NCBI RefSeq assembly: GCF_001639745.1
Contig: NZ_LTAX01000014.1
Coordinates: 19,323 to 83,322 of the forward strand
Direction of reading: 5' to 3'
DNA length: 64,000 nucleotides
From: Marinomonas gallaica
GTDB taxonomy: Bacteria > Pseudomonadota > Gammaproteobacteria > Pseudomonadales > Marinomonadaceae
Below, in pieces: positions 19,633 through 29,199 of this stretch (positions are counted from its first letter, which is position 1; each line of letters starts with the position of its first letter). A program made the position numbers and the translations under genes. The notes under the pieces were generated by a model. That model worked only from the letters and a program-made list of their open reading frames with translations, did not search any database and had not been told where the DNA came from.

Positions 19633-20385
19633 TTAATACAGCGCTTTCACCAGCAAGATTCCACCTGAAATAAGCAGCATTGTCATAGCAATGCGCTTTA
19701 CTATAGCGGCTGACAACCATGACAACAGATAACGACGTGACAGCATGGTCCCCAACAGCACGATGGGCGTACCCACCAAAGAGACTGTGATCATATCGTC
19801 TGTGACAAGCCCTGAGATCAAAGAGGCACTGGTACGAAAGCCCGCTAACACTAAAAATACGCTCAATAGTGTTGCACGTATGACAATAAGTTCAACCGGC
19901 TGGCGATACATCAAATACGATATCGGCGGTCCAGCAGTAGAAAACAATCCACTCAACATTCCGGCAAACGCACCGCTGACACCAAAATGCCACGACGGCG
20001 ACAATGTCGCTTGCGGTTCAGGACGTAAAAGCGAGCTTAGGCACACCAGTATCATCACGCACCCCAGCAAGCCTTGCAGTAAGTTCAATGCATACTGGCC
20101 CATATGCTCTAACCAATACAGCCCAACCGCAACCATTGGCAATGCTACCGCAAGAAACACAAACATCTGGCGAAACTGAGCCTGTCGCCAAACATTTCCA
20201 TATAAGCCCGATATACTGTTCACAATGCTTAGCGCACTGGCGATAAATGCTAAGTCGGCGATCGGTAATAAACCAAATGCGCCGCCAATGCCCAATACGA
20301 CTAAGCCAAACCCAAACCCCGTCGCTGTTTGAATATAGGCTCCAAAAGCAATAACAAAGAGTAAAACCACTAATGAAACCGTCAT
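19633..20385 (-). CDS. TauE/SafE family anion exporter
   Basis: Polytopic membrane protein of 250 residues with about eight helices in two repeats. The first has the family motif GAYIQTATGFGFGLV, the second SGLFSTAGPPISYLMY. Members export sulfite, sulfoacetate or related organosulfur anions; the substrate here is unknown. I chose the ATG at 20385, with AAGGTAAG just upstream, over an ATG 11 codons earlier that lacks a ribosome site. Divergent from adhP. Confidence 0.9.
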   Translation of the reverse strand: MTVSLVVLLFVIAFGAYIQTATGFGFGLVVLGIGGAFGLLPIADLAFIASALSIVNSISGLYGNVWRQAQFRQMFVFLAVALPMVAVGLYWLEHMGQYALNLLQGLLGCVMILVCLSSLLRPEPQATLSPSWHFGVSGAFAGMLSGLFSTAGPPISYLMYRQPVELIVIRATLLSVFLVLAGFRTSASLISGLVTDDMITVSLVGTPIVLLGTMLSRRYLLSWLSAAIVKRIAMTMLLISGGILLVKALY

Positions 20386-20504
20386 AAAACTTACCTTACA
20401 TAAACCTATCAAAAGCATGAAACATGCATATTTGGACTCAGAGACAACAGTTTTGGACTACGAAACAAGTAATTATTACACGTTCCACTAACGTTAAGGC
20501 AGCC

Positions 20505-20526
20505 GACGATAATTACTATTATCGTC
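20505..20526. promoter_or_regulatory. Perfect palindrome upstream of adhP (candidate operator)
   Basis: GACGATAAT and ATTATCGTC form perfect 9-bp arms round TACT. The site ends 33 nt before the adhP ATG. The symmetry suits a dimeric regulator. No matching regulator is encoded nearby. Confidence 0.45.
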
Positions 20527-20559
20527 TGAGCGATACTAAAATAATTAAGGGAGTATTTT

Positions 20560-21570
20560 ATGAAAGCTGCTGTTGCCAATACGTTTGGCTCAATTCTAAC
20601 CATTGAAGACGTCCAAAAGCCTACCATTGAACCACATCAAATCTTAGTCAAAATTCATGCCTGCGGCGTTTGTCATACGGATCTCCATGCTTGTCACGGT
20701 GATTGGCCTGTCAAACCTACGCTGCCGCTGATTCCTGGCCACGAAGGCGTTGGCGAAATTGTAGAGCTAGGCAGCGCAGTGACACATCTAAGCCTTGGCG
20801 ATAGAGTCGGTATCCCATGGCTGTACAGTGCCTGCGGTCACTGTGAATACTGCCTAGCAGGCCAAGAAAGCCTGTGTATGTCGCAACAAAATGCTGGCTA
20901 CTCGGTTGCAGGTAGCTATGCTGAATATTGTGCTGCGCATGCTGACTACGTCATTAAAGTACCCGACAACTTGAACTACGTGGATGCGGCACCGCTTTTC
21001 TGCGCAGGTGTCACCACTTATAAAGCGCTAAAGGTATCCGATGCAAAACCAGGCCAATGGGTCGCAGTGTTTGGTGTCGGTGGACTTGGGCACCTAGCTG
21101 TTCAATATGCAGTAGCAATGGGTTTACGCGTTGTCGCGGTTGATACCGGTGAAGCGAAGCGTGAATTAGCCACCTCACTTGGAGCTGAGCACTTCTTTGA
21201 TTTTAAAACAGACAATGTGGTCGAAGATATCCGTGACGCAACAGGTGGTGTTCATGGCAGTGTCTGTACAGCAGTGAGTAAAGCCGGGTTCCGACAAAGC
21301 TATGACGTGGTTCGTCGCGGCGGTAAATGCGTATTAGTTGGCCTGCCACCTGAAGACATGCCATTGCCTATCTTTGATACTGTTCTTAATGGTGTTAGCG
21401 TTGTTGGTTCAATTGTTGGCACGCGTAAAGACCTCGAAGAGTGTCTAGAATTCGCGGCACGTGGCAAGGTCAAAGCAATCATCACCGAGAAAAAGCTCGA
21501 CGATATCAATGCCATCTTTGAAGATATGGAAAAAGGCGATATCACAGGCCGTATTGTCATGTCACTTTAA
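20560..21570 (+). CDS. adhP: Zinc-dependent alcohol dehydrogenase
   Basis: Medium-chain dehydrogenase of 336 residues that interconverts alcohols and aldehydes with NAD+. Catalytic zinc ligands are in [10 protein letters not shown] and PGHEGVGEI. The structural zinc is held by the four cysteines of [17 protein letters not shown]. The coenzyme loop is [14 protein letters not shown], with an acidic residue after the next strand (VVAVDTG) indicating NAD+. Length and sequence match the AdhP group. TAAGGGAG precedes the ATG. Single gene, flanked by a palindrome upstream and a hairpin downstream. Confidence 0.95.
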   Translation: MKAAVANTFGSILTIEDVQKPTIEPHQILVKIHACGVCHTDLHACHGDWPVKPTLPLIPGHEGVGEIVELGSAVTHLSLGDRVGIPWLYSACGHCEYCLAGQESLCMSQQNAGYSVAGSYAEYCAAHADYVIKVPDNLNYVDAAPLFCAGVTTYKALKVSDAKPGQWVAVFGVGGLGHLAVQYAVAMGLRVVAVDTGEAKRELATSLGAEHFFDFKTDNVVEDIRDATGGVHGSVCTAVSKAGFRQSYDVVRRGGKCVLVGLPPEDMPLPIFDTVLNGVSVVGSIVGTRKDLEECLEFAARGKVKAIITEKKLDDINAIFEDMEKGDITGRIVMSL

Positions 21571-21576
21571 CCCGCT

Positions 21577-21610
21577 AGGCGCTGGTTTCAATCGTTTAAA
21601 ACCAGCGCCT
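21577..21610 (+). terminator. Stem-loop after adhP
   Basis: AGGCGCTGGTTT and AAACCAGCGCCT form a perfect 12-bp stem starting 7 nt after the stop. There is no T-run after it, so termination may be weak or it may protect the mRNA 3' end. Confidence 0.65.
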
Positions 21611-21762
21611 ACCTATAAACTAAATTAATATCACCAAGCACACTGATTCGCTCATAAAAACGCCAGTTTTTCTGCCACTTTTTCGATGGTCTGTGGTATC
21701 TTAGCGCATCCTTGAACATTGTTTGCATTTTTGCAAAAACAAGCGTCTAGGACGATCACTTT

Positions 21763-22521
21763 ATGGGGGGTTACGTGTTTTTTCAGCGAGTGCAAAAATC
21801 TTTGCTGCTGTCCGTTATTTGCGGTTTTCAAATGAATGCTTGGGCTCAGACCGTCACGTTACCGGTGGTCGACTTTCCTCCCTACATTATGATCTCTGAA
21901 TCAGATAATAGTATCTCTGGTATGGACATTCGTGTTGTCGAAGCCGCCTTCAAAGAAGTTGGTATTCAGACCACGTTTGAAAAGAAACCGTGGCACAGCA
22001 TCATCCAAAACATGCAAGCAGGAAAGGTGTTAGGAACCGTCACGTGTTCTCGTCGCCCTGAGCGCGCACCGTTTATGTATTTCAGCGATGAGCTGAGCGC
22101 AACCAGTCGCGCGGTTATTAGTCGAGTAGAGCTGGACACTCACGCAATAGAAACTATCTACGACCTTGCAGATTATCAAATTATTTCCGTCGAAGGCTGG
22201 GATATGGAACAGCAATTACGCAGTCTCAGCATTCCTCATCAATTAGCGCAAAACATCACCCAAGGCTTAAACTCCGTTGTCAGTGGTCAAACAGACCTTT
22301 TTTATGTGTCTGATTACCCTGCATTGTATCAAGCACGTATTCTTGGTATTCATAAAAGTCTAAAAGTCACTAATATTGTATCGGAGCCACTGGTCCCCTT
22401 ACACGTCTGCTTCAGTAAACACTACCCCGAGTCACGTGAGCTGCTACAAGAGTTCAATAAAGGGCTACAGATCATTAAACGTAACGGCACCTACCAAACC
22501 ATCCGCGACGAATACCTATAG
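21763..22521 (+). CDS. Periplasmic solute-binding protein, SBP_bac_3 type
   Basis: A signal peptide ending near NAWAQ is followed by a two-lobe extracytoplasmic binding domain of about 225 residues. Typical features are FPPYIMISESDNSISGMDIRVVEAAF at the start and the hinge/strand region DLFYVSDYPA. Family members bind amino acids or similar small solutes for ABC uptake or act as sensor partners. No ABC permease or ATPase lies next to it, so it is an orphan. A GTG four codons inside has a G-rich stretch upstream and is an alternative start. Convergent with glgP. Confidence 0.85.
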   Translation: MGGYVFFQRVQKSLLLSVICGFQMNAWAQTVTLPVVDFPPYIMISESDNSISGMDIRVVEAAFKEVGIQTTFEKKPWHSIIQNMQAGKVLGTVTCSRRPERAPFMYFSDELSATSRAVISRVELDTHAIETIYDLADYQIISVEGWDMEQQLRSLSIPHQLAQNITQGLNSVVSGQTDLFYVSDYPALYQARILGIHKSLKVTNIVSEPLVPLHVCFSKHYPESRELLQEFNKGLQIIKRNGTYQTIRDEYL

Positions 22522-22532
22522 CCCTTTCATTT

Positions 22533-25007
22533 TTAGATTGGGCAAGCAGGCAAATGCCAAATTTCGTCTGCGTATTCTTGGATGGTTCGATCGGATGAAA
22601 ACTTAGCCATTCTCGCCGTATTCAAGATCGCCATCTTCGCCCAATGATTTTGATCTCGATACGCCTCGCTCACTCGTTCTTGGCATTCAACATAAGCACG
22701 ATAATCTACCAACACTTTAAAGCGGTCGCCCTGATCTAATAAGGTGCGACGGATCTCATCGAACGCATGCGGGTCATACGGGCTAAAATACCCTGAACAC
22801 AGCCAGTCTAGTGCATTTCTAAGCTCTTCATCTCCATAATAATAGTCATATGGGTTATAGCCATTACGATCAAGCGCCTGAACATCTTCGATTTTCAGGC
22901 CAAAGATAAAAATATTCTCATCGCCCACTTCTTCTTGAATTTCAACATTGGCGCCATCCAATGTGCCAATGGTTAATGCGCCATTCAAAGCCAGTTTCAT
23001 ATTTCCTGTACCAGAGGCTTCTTTACCAGCAGTGGAAATTTGTTCTGATAAATCAGCCGCAGGGATGATCTTCGCCGCCAACGAAACACGATAGTTCGGT
23101 AGAAACACCACCTTTAATTTGCCTTGAATACGCACATCATTATTAACGGCTTCCGCCACCGCATTAATGGCGTAAATGATAGTTTTAGCTAAAGCATAAC
23201 CTGGTGCTGCTTTGGCCCCAAAAATAAAGACCCGAGGGACCATATCCATATCAGGATTGTTAAGTAGTCGATGATATAAAGTTAGAATATTTAACAAAGT
23301 TAAATGCTGACGCTTGTATTCATGCAAACGCTTGATTTGTACGTCAAACATGGCATTCGGGTCTACATCAACACCGCATTCCGCTTTGATCACCTGCGTT
23401 AATGCCTGTTTGTTCTGCAACTTCACCTTCATGAAGGCTTGTTGAAATTCTGGCTCGTCAGCGAAATTTTCTAACTTTCGCAAGCGGTCTAAATTCTTTG
23501 GCCAATCAGATTCGATACCGTATTGATCAAATAATTGCGCTAAGCCTGAGTTACAGTTCAATAACCAGCGTCTTGGCGTAATGCCATTGGTTTTGTTGGT
23601 AAACTTGCCTGGATAGAACTCGTCAAAGCGCGCAAACAAATCCGTCTTCAAGAGCTGCGAGTGCAAGGCTGCTACACCGTTCACTTTATGGCTACCCACA
23701 ACCGCAAGATGTGCCATACGCACCATCTTGCCATGCCCCTCTTCAATAATAGAAAGTGCTTGTTTGATGTCATCACGACCAGGCCAACGGGCCTCCACAT
23801 CATCCATTAAGCGGTGATTAATCTCATAAATAAACTGCAAGTGACGCGGCAACACCTTTTCAAACAGCGCAACGCTCCATGTCTCAAGCGCCTCTGGTAA
23901 CAAGGTGTGATTGGTATAAGCAAAAATTCGGGTTACTAAGGACCATGCTTGATCCCAATGCAGGCGCTTGTCGTCCACTAAAATGCGCATCAACTCCACG
24001 ACAGCAATCGCTGGGTGTGTATCATTTAGTTGGATCGCGGCCTTTTCCGCTAATACTTCCCAATCCGAGCCGTTATTACGCTCAAAACGTCGTAAAATAT
24101 CCGCCAAAGAACAGGCCACGAAAAAGTATTGCTGTACTAGCCTTAGCTCTTTGCCATTTTCCGTTGTATCGTTTGGATAAAGCACCTTCGAAATCGTTTC
24201 ACCAATCGCTTTAGATCGCACCGCTTCAACGTAGTCGCCTTTGTTGAACTCATCTAAGTCAAAGTCCTCTGTTGAGCGAGAAGACCACAACCTTAGAAAG
24301 TTAACCGTTTTGGTGTCGTAACCAGCGACGGGGATATCATGGGGAATGCCCAATACATTTTTTGTTTCGACCCAAAGCGGATGGTAATTACCATAACTGT
24401 CATAGGATTCCTCTACACGGCCATAAAACTGAATGGTTTGCGCGTACTCGGGGCGAACTAACTCCCAAGGCGTCCCATAATTGATCCATGTATCAGGATG
24501 TTCCACTTGTTTCCCACTCTGAAACGCCTGTTTGAAGAGACCGAATTCATAGTAAATGCCGTAGCCGACAGCAGGTAAATCGAGTGTTGCCAACGAGTCT
24601 AAGAAACAGGCTGCCAACCGCCCTAGCCCACCGTTACCCAATCCCATATCCATTTCTTCATCACAGATTTCATCCCAATTTTGGCCAAGCTCTGTAATAG
24701 CTTGCTGGGCTTGCTCAAACACTCGTATGTTATGCACGTTATTTACCAGCATTCGCCCCATCAAATATTCCATTGAGAGATAATAAAGTCGGCGTACATT
24801 GTCTTGATTATGGCGCGCTTGAGTCTCCACCATGTCATCGATGATGCGATCACGCACCGCAAGGGATAGACAAAGCCACCAATCACGCTTTGAAGCTTGC
24901 TCTGAACGCAGCGCTAAGGTGTAACGCATGTGGTACAAAATACCCTCTTTTAGCTCAAGACAAGAAGCTGTGTTGGTATTGGATAGCTCTTGAGAAGTAT
25001 TCGGCAT
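22533..25007 (-). CDS. glgP: Glycogen/maltodextrin phosphorylase
   Basis: Cytoplasmic PLP enzyme releasing glucose-1-phosphate from alpha-glucans. The PLP lysine lies in [20 protein letters not shown], and the [25 protein letters not shown] and KRLHEYKRQ motifs are intact. Length from the chosen start is 824 residues, close to the family norm. I chose the ATG at 25007, which has AGAGGA eight nt upstream; a start 22 codons earlier adds an unlikely tail. No other glycogen genes are in the window. Confidence 0.96.
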   Translation of the reverse strand: MPNTSQELSNTNTASCLELKEGILYHMRYTLALRSEQASKRDWWLCLSLAVRDRIIDDMVETQARHNQDNVRRLYYLSMEYLMGRMLVNNVHNIRVFEQAQQAITELGQNWDEICDEEMDMGLGNGGLGRLAACFLDSLATLDLPAVGYGIYYEFGLFKQAFQSGKQVEHPDTWINYGTPWELVRPEYAQTIQFYGRVEESYDSYGNYHPLWVETKNVLGIPHDIPVAGYDTKTVNFLRLWSSRSTEDFDLDEFNKGDYVEAVRSKAIGETISKVLYPNDTTENGKELRLVQQYFFVACSLADILRRFERNNGSDWEVLAEKAAIQLNDTHPAIAVVELMRILVDDKRLHWDQAWSLVTRIFAYTNHTLLPEALETWSVALFEKVLPRHLQFIYEINHRLMDDVEARWPGRDDIKQALSIIEEGHGKMVRMAHLAVVGSHKVNGVAALHSQLLKTDLFARFDEFYPGKFTNKTNGITPRRWLLNCNSGLAQLFDQYGIESDWPKNLDRLRKLENFADEPEFQQAFMKVKLQNKQALTQVIKAECGVDVDPNAMFDVQIKRLHEYKRQHLTLLNILTLYHRLLNNPDMDMVPRVFIFGAKAAPGYALAKTIIYAINAVAEAVNNDVRIQGKLKVVFLPNYRVSLAAKIIPAADLSEQISTAGKEASGTGNMKLALNGALTIGTLDGANVEIQEEVGDENIFIFGLKIEDVQALDRNGYNPYDYYYGDEELRNALDWLCSGYFSPYDPHAFDEIRRTLLDQGDRFKVLVDYRAYVECQERVSEAYRDQNHWAKMAILNTARMAKFSSDRTIQEYADEIWHLPACPI

Positions 25008-25193
25008 TGCTATCGTCCTCTGATAAACGATTAGGGATACGTAAAGTGTATGTGCCGTATGTTGCAACGGCATTGCGAGGGCTGTCTAGGGATAAATACG
25101 CACTCAGAAAACCTATTAATGCGTTAGATTCATGCAATAAAAAAGCCGACTCTTTGAATCGGCTAAAACAAAAGCAGTTTTTAACGCTAAGCA

Positions 25194-25982
25194 TTACCAA
25201 ACAAAGTGGCGTGCTTCCACGCCAAGAGCACTAAAGGCAATCGAACGCCCCTGTTTCTGTGCGAGTGCATGACATACGATCAAAGGGATTAGATGCTCTT
25301 CACGAGGGTGACAGAAACGTCCGCCTTCTACTTCCGACCAATGCAACCAACGCTGCTTCGCTTCGTTTAGGTCTAGATGGCTGCTGGTCACGGTTTCATC
25401 AAGCCATGTTTGAAAAGCGTGCACATCGTGTTTCACTTGTGGTGTTTTTGGAGCAAAAAAAGCACGCATATTATGAAAACTAAAACCGGAGCCAATCACC
25501 AACGCATCCTCAGGAAGGGCTTCAGCTAACTGCTCTCCTAACATCCAATGCTGGTCTGGGCTTAAAGAGCTGGCTAACGAGATTTGCACAACTGGAATAT
25601 TTGCTTCTGGATACATCAGCATCAAAGGGATAAACATACCATGATCAAACCCACGCTTTTCATTTAAACCTATGTGTGTGCTTTTCGCTTCCATTTTATC
25701 AGCGATGTCACGCGCCAGTTTAGGGGCGCCCGGCGCGGGATATTGAAACTGATAAGACTCATCAGGAAAGCCATAATAGTCATAGATCAAATCGGGATTT
25801 TCAGCCGTCGTTATTTCAAAGCCCGACGTTTCCCAATGGGCACTGATCATGATGATAACCGACGGTTGTTTTGGAAATTGCTGAGGTAACGCCTTAAGTG
25901 TAGAGACCAATTCCGCATGGCTTGGGTCACCTAGCAGAGGCATAGGCCCACCACCATGAGATACAAATGCGACATGAGACAT
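25194..25982 (-). CDS. DODA-type extradiol dioxygenase family protein
   Basis: Class III ring-cleavage dioxygenase fold of 262 residues. Metal-site motifs are VSHGGGPMPLL at the N-terminus, MISAHWETSGFE, RGFDHGMFIPLMLMYP and HPREEHLIPLI. E. coli YgiD in this family opens DOPA; plant DODA makes betalamic acid. The physiological substrate in this organism is unknown. Stands alone; the upstream 410-nt spacer separates it from the divergent AGCS symporter. Confidence 0.9.
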   Translation of the reverse strand: MSHVAFVSHGGGPMPLLGDPSHAELVSTLKALPQQFPKQPSVIIMISAHWETSGFEITTAENPDLIYDYYGFPDESYQFQYPAPGAPKLARDIADKMEAKSTHIGLNEKRGFDHGMFIPLMLMYPEANIPVVQISLASSLSPDQHWMLGEQLAEALPEDALVIGSGFSFHNMRAFFAPKTPQVKHDVHAFQTWLDETVTSSHLDLNEAKQRWLHWSEVEGGRFCHPREEHLIPLIVCHALAQKQGRSIAFSALGVEARHFVW

Positions 25983-26393
25983 ACATTGCTCCTTGAACGT
26001 TTTATGTTCAATAATTTTTACGATGCATCAAACATTAACCTTATCTTTATTGACAATAAATACATCAAAAGACAATGCATTGTTTACCTATCAGAAACAG
26101 TTATAGACCGCAGTCACTTATCTAAACAGCCAATTGACTGTTCAGCACTATACCAATAGACTCCTAAAAAACACCAAGTAGCGCCAAAAAATAACACCTA
26201 GTCAAATGTAAAATTTATGATGAGCATGGTAGATTCGACGTCATGATTTACACAAGTCGTACTTATTGCACCATGATCTTTACACATTGTCACAGACTGT
26301 GACGGCGTAAACTCAACGGTGTGACGAGCTGGCAACAACCAGCATTAAAATAATTAGAAGCGCTCAACGCGCGATTATCACTGGAGAACCTCT
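25983..26393. other. Long divergent promoter region
   Basis: 411 nt between the dioxygenase and the AGCS symporter. It is AT-rich and carries a perfect palindrome at 26289-26303. I see no gene in it; a 67-codon frame at 25956 lacks a ribosome site and overlaps the dioxygenase start. Confidence 0.6.
26289..26303. promoter_or_regulatory. Palindrome GTCACAG-A-CTGTGAC (candidate operator)
   Basis: Perfect 7-bp arms around one central base, 90 nt upstream of the AGCS symporter start. It is of the size and symmetry of a GntR- or MarR-type site. No cognate regulator is adjacent. Confidence 0.45.
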
Positions 26394-27899
26394 ATGCAAG
26401 AGTTCATTGATTTCCTGAACGGAGTCATCTGGAGCCCTGCGCTCATCTATTTGTGCTTAGGAGCAGGTCTGTTCTATTCGATCCTGACTCGATTCGCTCA
26501 AGTCCGCCATTTCAAAGAAATGTGGTCATTGCTATTTAACTCTACGCCATCTGAAAAAGGTATTTCATCGTTTCAAGCCTTAGCAGTATCTCTTTCAGGT
26601 CGTGTTGGTACAGGTAACATTGCCGGTGTTGCTGCCGCAATCGGCTTCGGTGGTCCAGGTGCTGTATTCTGGATGTGGGTGGTCGCTTTCCTTGGCGCGA
26701 GTACCGCTTACGCAGAGTCAACGCTAGGTCAAATTTACAAAGTGAACGATAACGGTCAGTACCGTGGTGGTCCAGCGTATTACTTTGAAAAAGGCCTTCG
26801 TCTAAAATGGTTAGGTGTGTTGTTTGCCCTAGCTTCTATTCTTGCTTGTGGTGTGTTCCTTCCTGGTATCCAAGCCAACTCCGTTGGTAATGCTGTTGCC
26901 CAAGTCTTTGGGTCTGGCGATATCATTTCTACCTCTTTCGGTGAAGTGGGCACGACCAAACTCGTCGCTCTGGCTGTTATTCTAGTCGTTCTGGCGTTCA
27001 TCATTTTTGGTGGTATCAAGCGTATTGCGAACTTTACCCAAGTTATTGTGCCATTTATGGCAATGGGTTATGTGATCATGGCTCTGATTGTTGTCTTCCT
27101 AAACCTTGATCAAGTGCCTGGCATTTTTGGACTGATCATTTCTGATGCATTCAGTGCTCAAGCAGGTTTTGGTGCAGCAATTGGTTGGGGTGTCAAACGT
27201 GGTGTTTATTCAAACGAAGCCGGTCAAGGCACAGGCCCTCATGCGGCTGCGGCAGCTGAGGTTCAACACCCATCTCAACAAGGTTTGGTTCAAGCGTTCT
27301 CTGTCTACGTTGATACGTTGTTCGTATGTACTGCAACAGCATTGATGATTCTGATCACACAAAAATACAACGTTCAGGGTACATTACCTGATGGCCAGTT
27401 CATCGTGCAAAACCTACCAGCTGATGTAATCATTGCCTCACCTGCGTTCACGCAAATGGCACTGCAAAGCATCTTTGGTGGTTTTGGTTCAGCGTTTGTC
27501 GGCATCGCTTTGTTCTTCTTCGCCTTCACGACAATCTTAGCCTACTACTACATTGCTGAAACAAACGTAGCGTACCTACGTCGTGCGTTGAAAATTAATG
27601 TATCTCTAACGTTTGTTAAGCTATTGATCATGTTTATGGTGGCCTACGGTACTGTAAACACAGCAGGCTACATCTGGAATCTTGGTGATGTGGGGGTTGG
27701 TCTAATGGCTTGGTTGAACATCGTTGGAATCATCGCCATCTTCTTTATGGCTCGTCCAACAATGAAAGCCTTGAAAGACTACGAAGATCAAAAAGCCGCT
27801 GGTGTAGAAGAATACACTTTTGATCCGAAAGCGCTCGGTATTCAAGGCGCTGACTTCTGGGAACAACGCCTAGAAGAGCAAAAAAACAAAAAGTCTTAA
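26394..27899 (+). CDS. Alanine/glycine:cation symporter (AGCS family)
   Basis: Inner-membrane sodium-coupled uptake protein for alanine or glycine, 501 residues with about eleven helices. Family signatures are QALAVSLSGRVGTGNIAGVAAAI near the N-terminus (about 62-84), GGPAYYFEKGL, and NEAGQGTGPHAAAAAEVQHPSQQG in the middle (about 274-297). The hydrophilic C-terminus ends in Lys/Glu-rich sequence. GGAG lies 7 nt before the ATG. Ends at a strong terminator; transcribed alone. Confidence 0.94.
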   Translation: MQEFIDFLNGVIWSPALIYLCLGAGLFYSILTRFAQVRHFKEMWSLLFNSTPSEKGISSFQALAVSLSGRVGTGNIAGVAAAIGFGGPGAVFWMWVVAFLGASTAYAESTLGQIYKVNDNGQYRGGPAYYFEKGLRLKWLGVLFALASILACGVFLPGIQANSVGNAVAQVFGSGDIISTSFGEVGTTKLVALAVILVVLAFIIFGGIKRIANFTQVIVPFMAMGYVIMALIVVFLNLDQVPGIFGLIISDAFSAQAGFGAAIGWGVKRGVYSNEAGQGTGPHAAAAAEVQHPSQQGLVQAFSVYVDTLFVCTATALMILITQKYNVQGTLPDGQFIVQNLPADVIIASPAFTQMALQSIFGGFGSAFVGIALFFFAFTTILAYYYIAETNVAYLRRALKINVSLTFVKLLIMFMVAYGTVNTAGYIWNLGDVGVGLMAWLNIVGIIAIFFMARPTMKALKDYEDQKAAGVEEYTFDPKALGIQGADFWEQRLEEQKNKKS

Positions 27900-27925
27900 T
27901 CTAACCACAGGTTAGTATGATTAAT

Positions 27926-27962
27926 AAAAAACCGCTTGAGGTCATCTCAAGCGGTTTTTTTA
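27926..27962 (+). terminator. Intrinsic terminator after AGCS symporter
   Basis: AAAAACCGCTTGAG and CTCAAGCGGTTTTT form a perfect 14-bp stem with loop GTCAT, followed by T residues. Confidence 0.92.
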
Positions 27963-28011
27963 TGTACATAACTAATCAACCTACGCCACGCTAATCGGCC
28001 GAACAGGCCTG

Positions 28012-28980
28012 CTAGGTAAGGTTGTGCGATAACGCTGTTGATGGGCGTTCGCCAAACAATAACCGATAATCTTTCGCAAACTGGCTCATATGCCAAAATC
28101 CCCACTGAGCTGCCAAATCGGCGATATTTTGTCCCGCTTCAGCTTCCATCAAAGCACGTCTTACTCCATTCAAACGAGACATCCGTAGATATTGAATCGG
28201 ACTGATATCAAGGATACTTTCAAAGGCATATTGTATGGAACGTCGACTCACATTGGTCACTTGGCAGAGGTCCGTCACGGTTAGAGGCGTATCAGGGTTT
28301 TCCTGTATAAACGCTCGCGCTAAGTCCACAACCTGTTTGCGATGGTGGTAGCTTTGGGTTTGAGCGGGGGCAGGACGCTCCACTTTAAGCACTTCTAACA
28401 ATGCCATCATAACAAGGTCATGAGAAATGCGTGCAGATAAGCCTTGAGTGCTGCCTGATCCTAACAACCGATTGAGTAAGAAACGCACCTCTTGCAATGT
28501 TTTTTCTGGCAACACTAATCGACCATATTCATTGAGCTCAGACCATTTCAGTTCCACATCATGGATTTCAGCCATACGCATCAATGCTGGCAACTTAACG
28601 ACCATGCCATACAACTCATAGTCCTGTGGTGTGGTCAGATCAAACTCACACCCACCAGGACGACACATAATATTGTCAGATCGAACTGACAATCCATTAA
28701 TACGACTGTCTGATTGATCATTTAAAGGGATACCTAACCAAACAGAATCAGGCCACACCATACATTTTTGTTGTAGTGCCTGACTGGTCACTTCTTTAAA
28801 CACTTGGAGATCATTAAAAGGCAGCTCCACAATCGAGCCATGAAAGCCTCCACGACTGATTTGGTCATACTCTTGCTGCCAGTTCGTTAAGTTAGCTGCG
28901 TGCATGTCTGCATCAAAGGCCTGTTTGCAAGACACCTTAACGCTCTTTATTGGTGCGACGTGATTTTTTAGCCCTGCCAT
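28012..28980 (-). CDS. eutR: AraC-family regulator, EutR-like
   Basis: About 322 residues with an N-terminal sensing half and a C-terminal AraC DNA-binding domain. The two helix-turn-helix segments are LTVTDLCQVTNVSRRSIQYAF and IADLAAQWGFWHMSQFAKDYR followed by LFGERPS (about 245-318). It is divergent from eutB, the usual position of the ethanolamine/B12-responsive activator EutR, so control of eutBC and the permease is inferred. I chose the ATG at 28980 because GGAG lies six nt upstream; the ATG at 28992 has no such site. Confidence 0.88.
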   Translation of the reverse strand: MAGLKNHVAPIKSVKVSCKQAFDADMHAANLTNWQQEYDQISRGGFHGSIVELPFNDLQVFKEVTSQALQQKCMVWPDSVWLGIPLNDQSDSRINGLSVRSDNIMCRPGGCEFDLTTPQDYELYGMVVKLPALMRMAEIHDVELKWSELNEYGRLVLPEKTLQEVRFLLNRLLGSGSTQGLSARISHDLVMMALLEVLKVERPAPAQTQSYHHRKQVVDLARAFIQENPDTPLTVTDLCQVTNVSRRSIQYAFESILDISPIQYLRMSRLNGVRRALMEAEAGQNIADLAAQWGFWHMSQFAKDYRLLFGERPSTALSHNLT

Positions 28981-29199
28981 CTTTTTCTCCATTTATCAAA
29001 TTTGCGCAAACTGCAAACATGAAGTTTTTATAGTTATTTGATTTATAAGGGGTTTTAAAAATTGCCAAAATTCGATAACGCCCATGTAACGGTATTCAAC
29101 AAAATAGAATAACTTGCTAATCGCTTTACAAAGCAATTCCTATTCCATAAGGCAGCGTTATCAAAGCAGGCTTTTAAAAGTAGACTCAAAGGTGCCAAC

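Noticed and set aside
19745..20179. 144-codon plus-strand frame
   Set aside because: Antisense shadow of the TauE/SafE gene, which has clear family motifs.
21722..21737. TTTGCA-TTTT-TGCAAA inverted repeat before the SBP gene
   Set aside because: Arms are only 6 bp in AT-rich DNA; too weak to call an operator.
22376..22606. 76-codon frame across the SBP/glgP junction
   Set aside because: Overlaps two well-supported genes out of frame.
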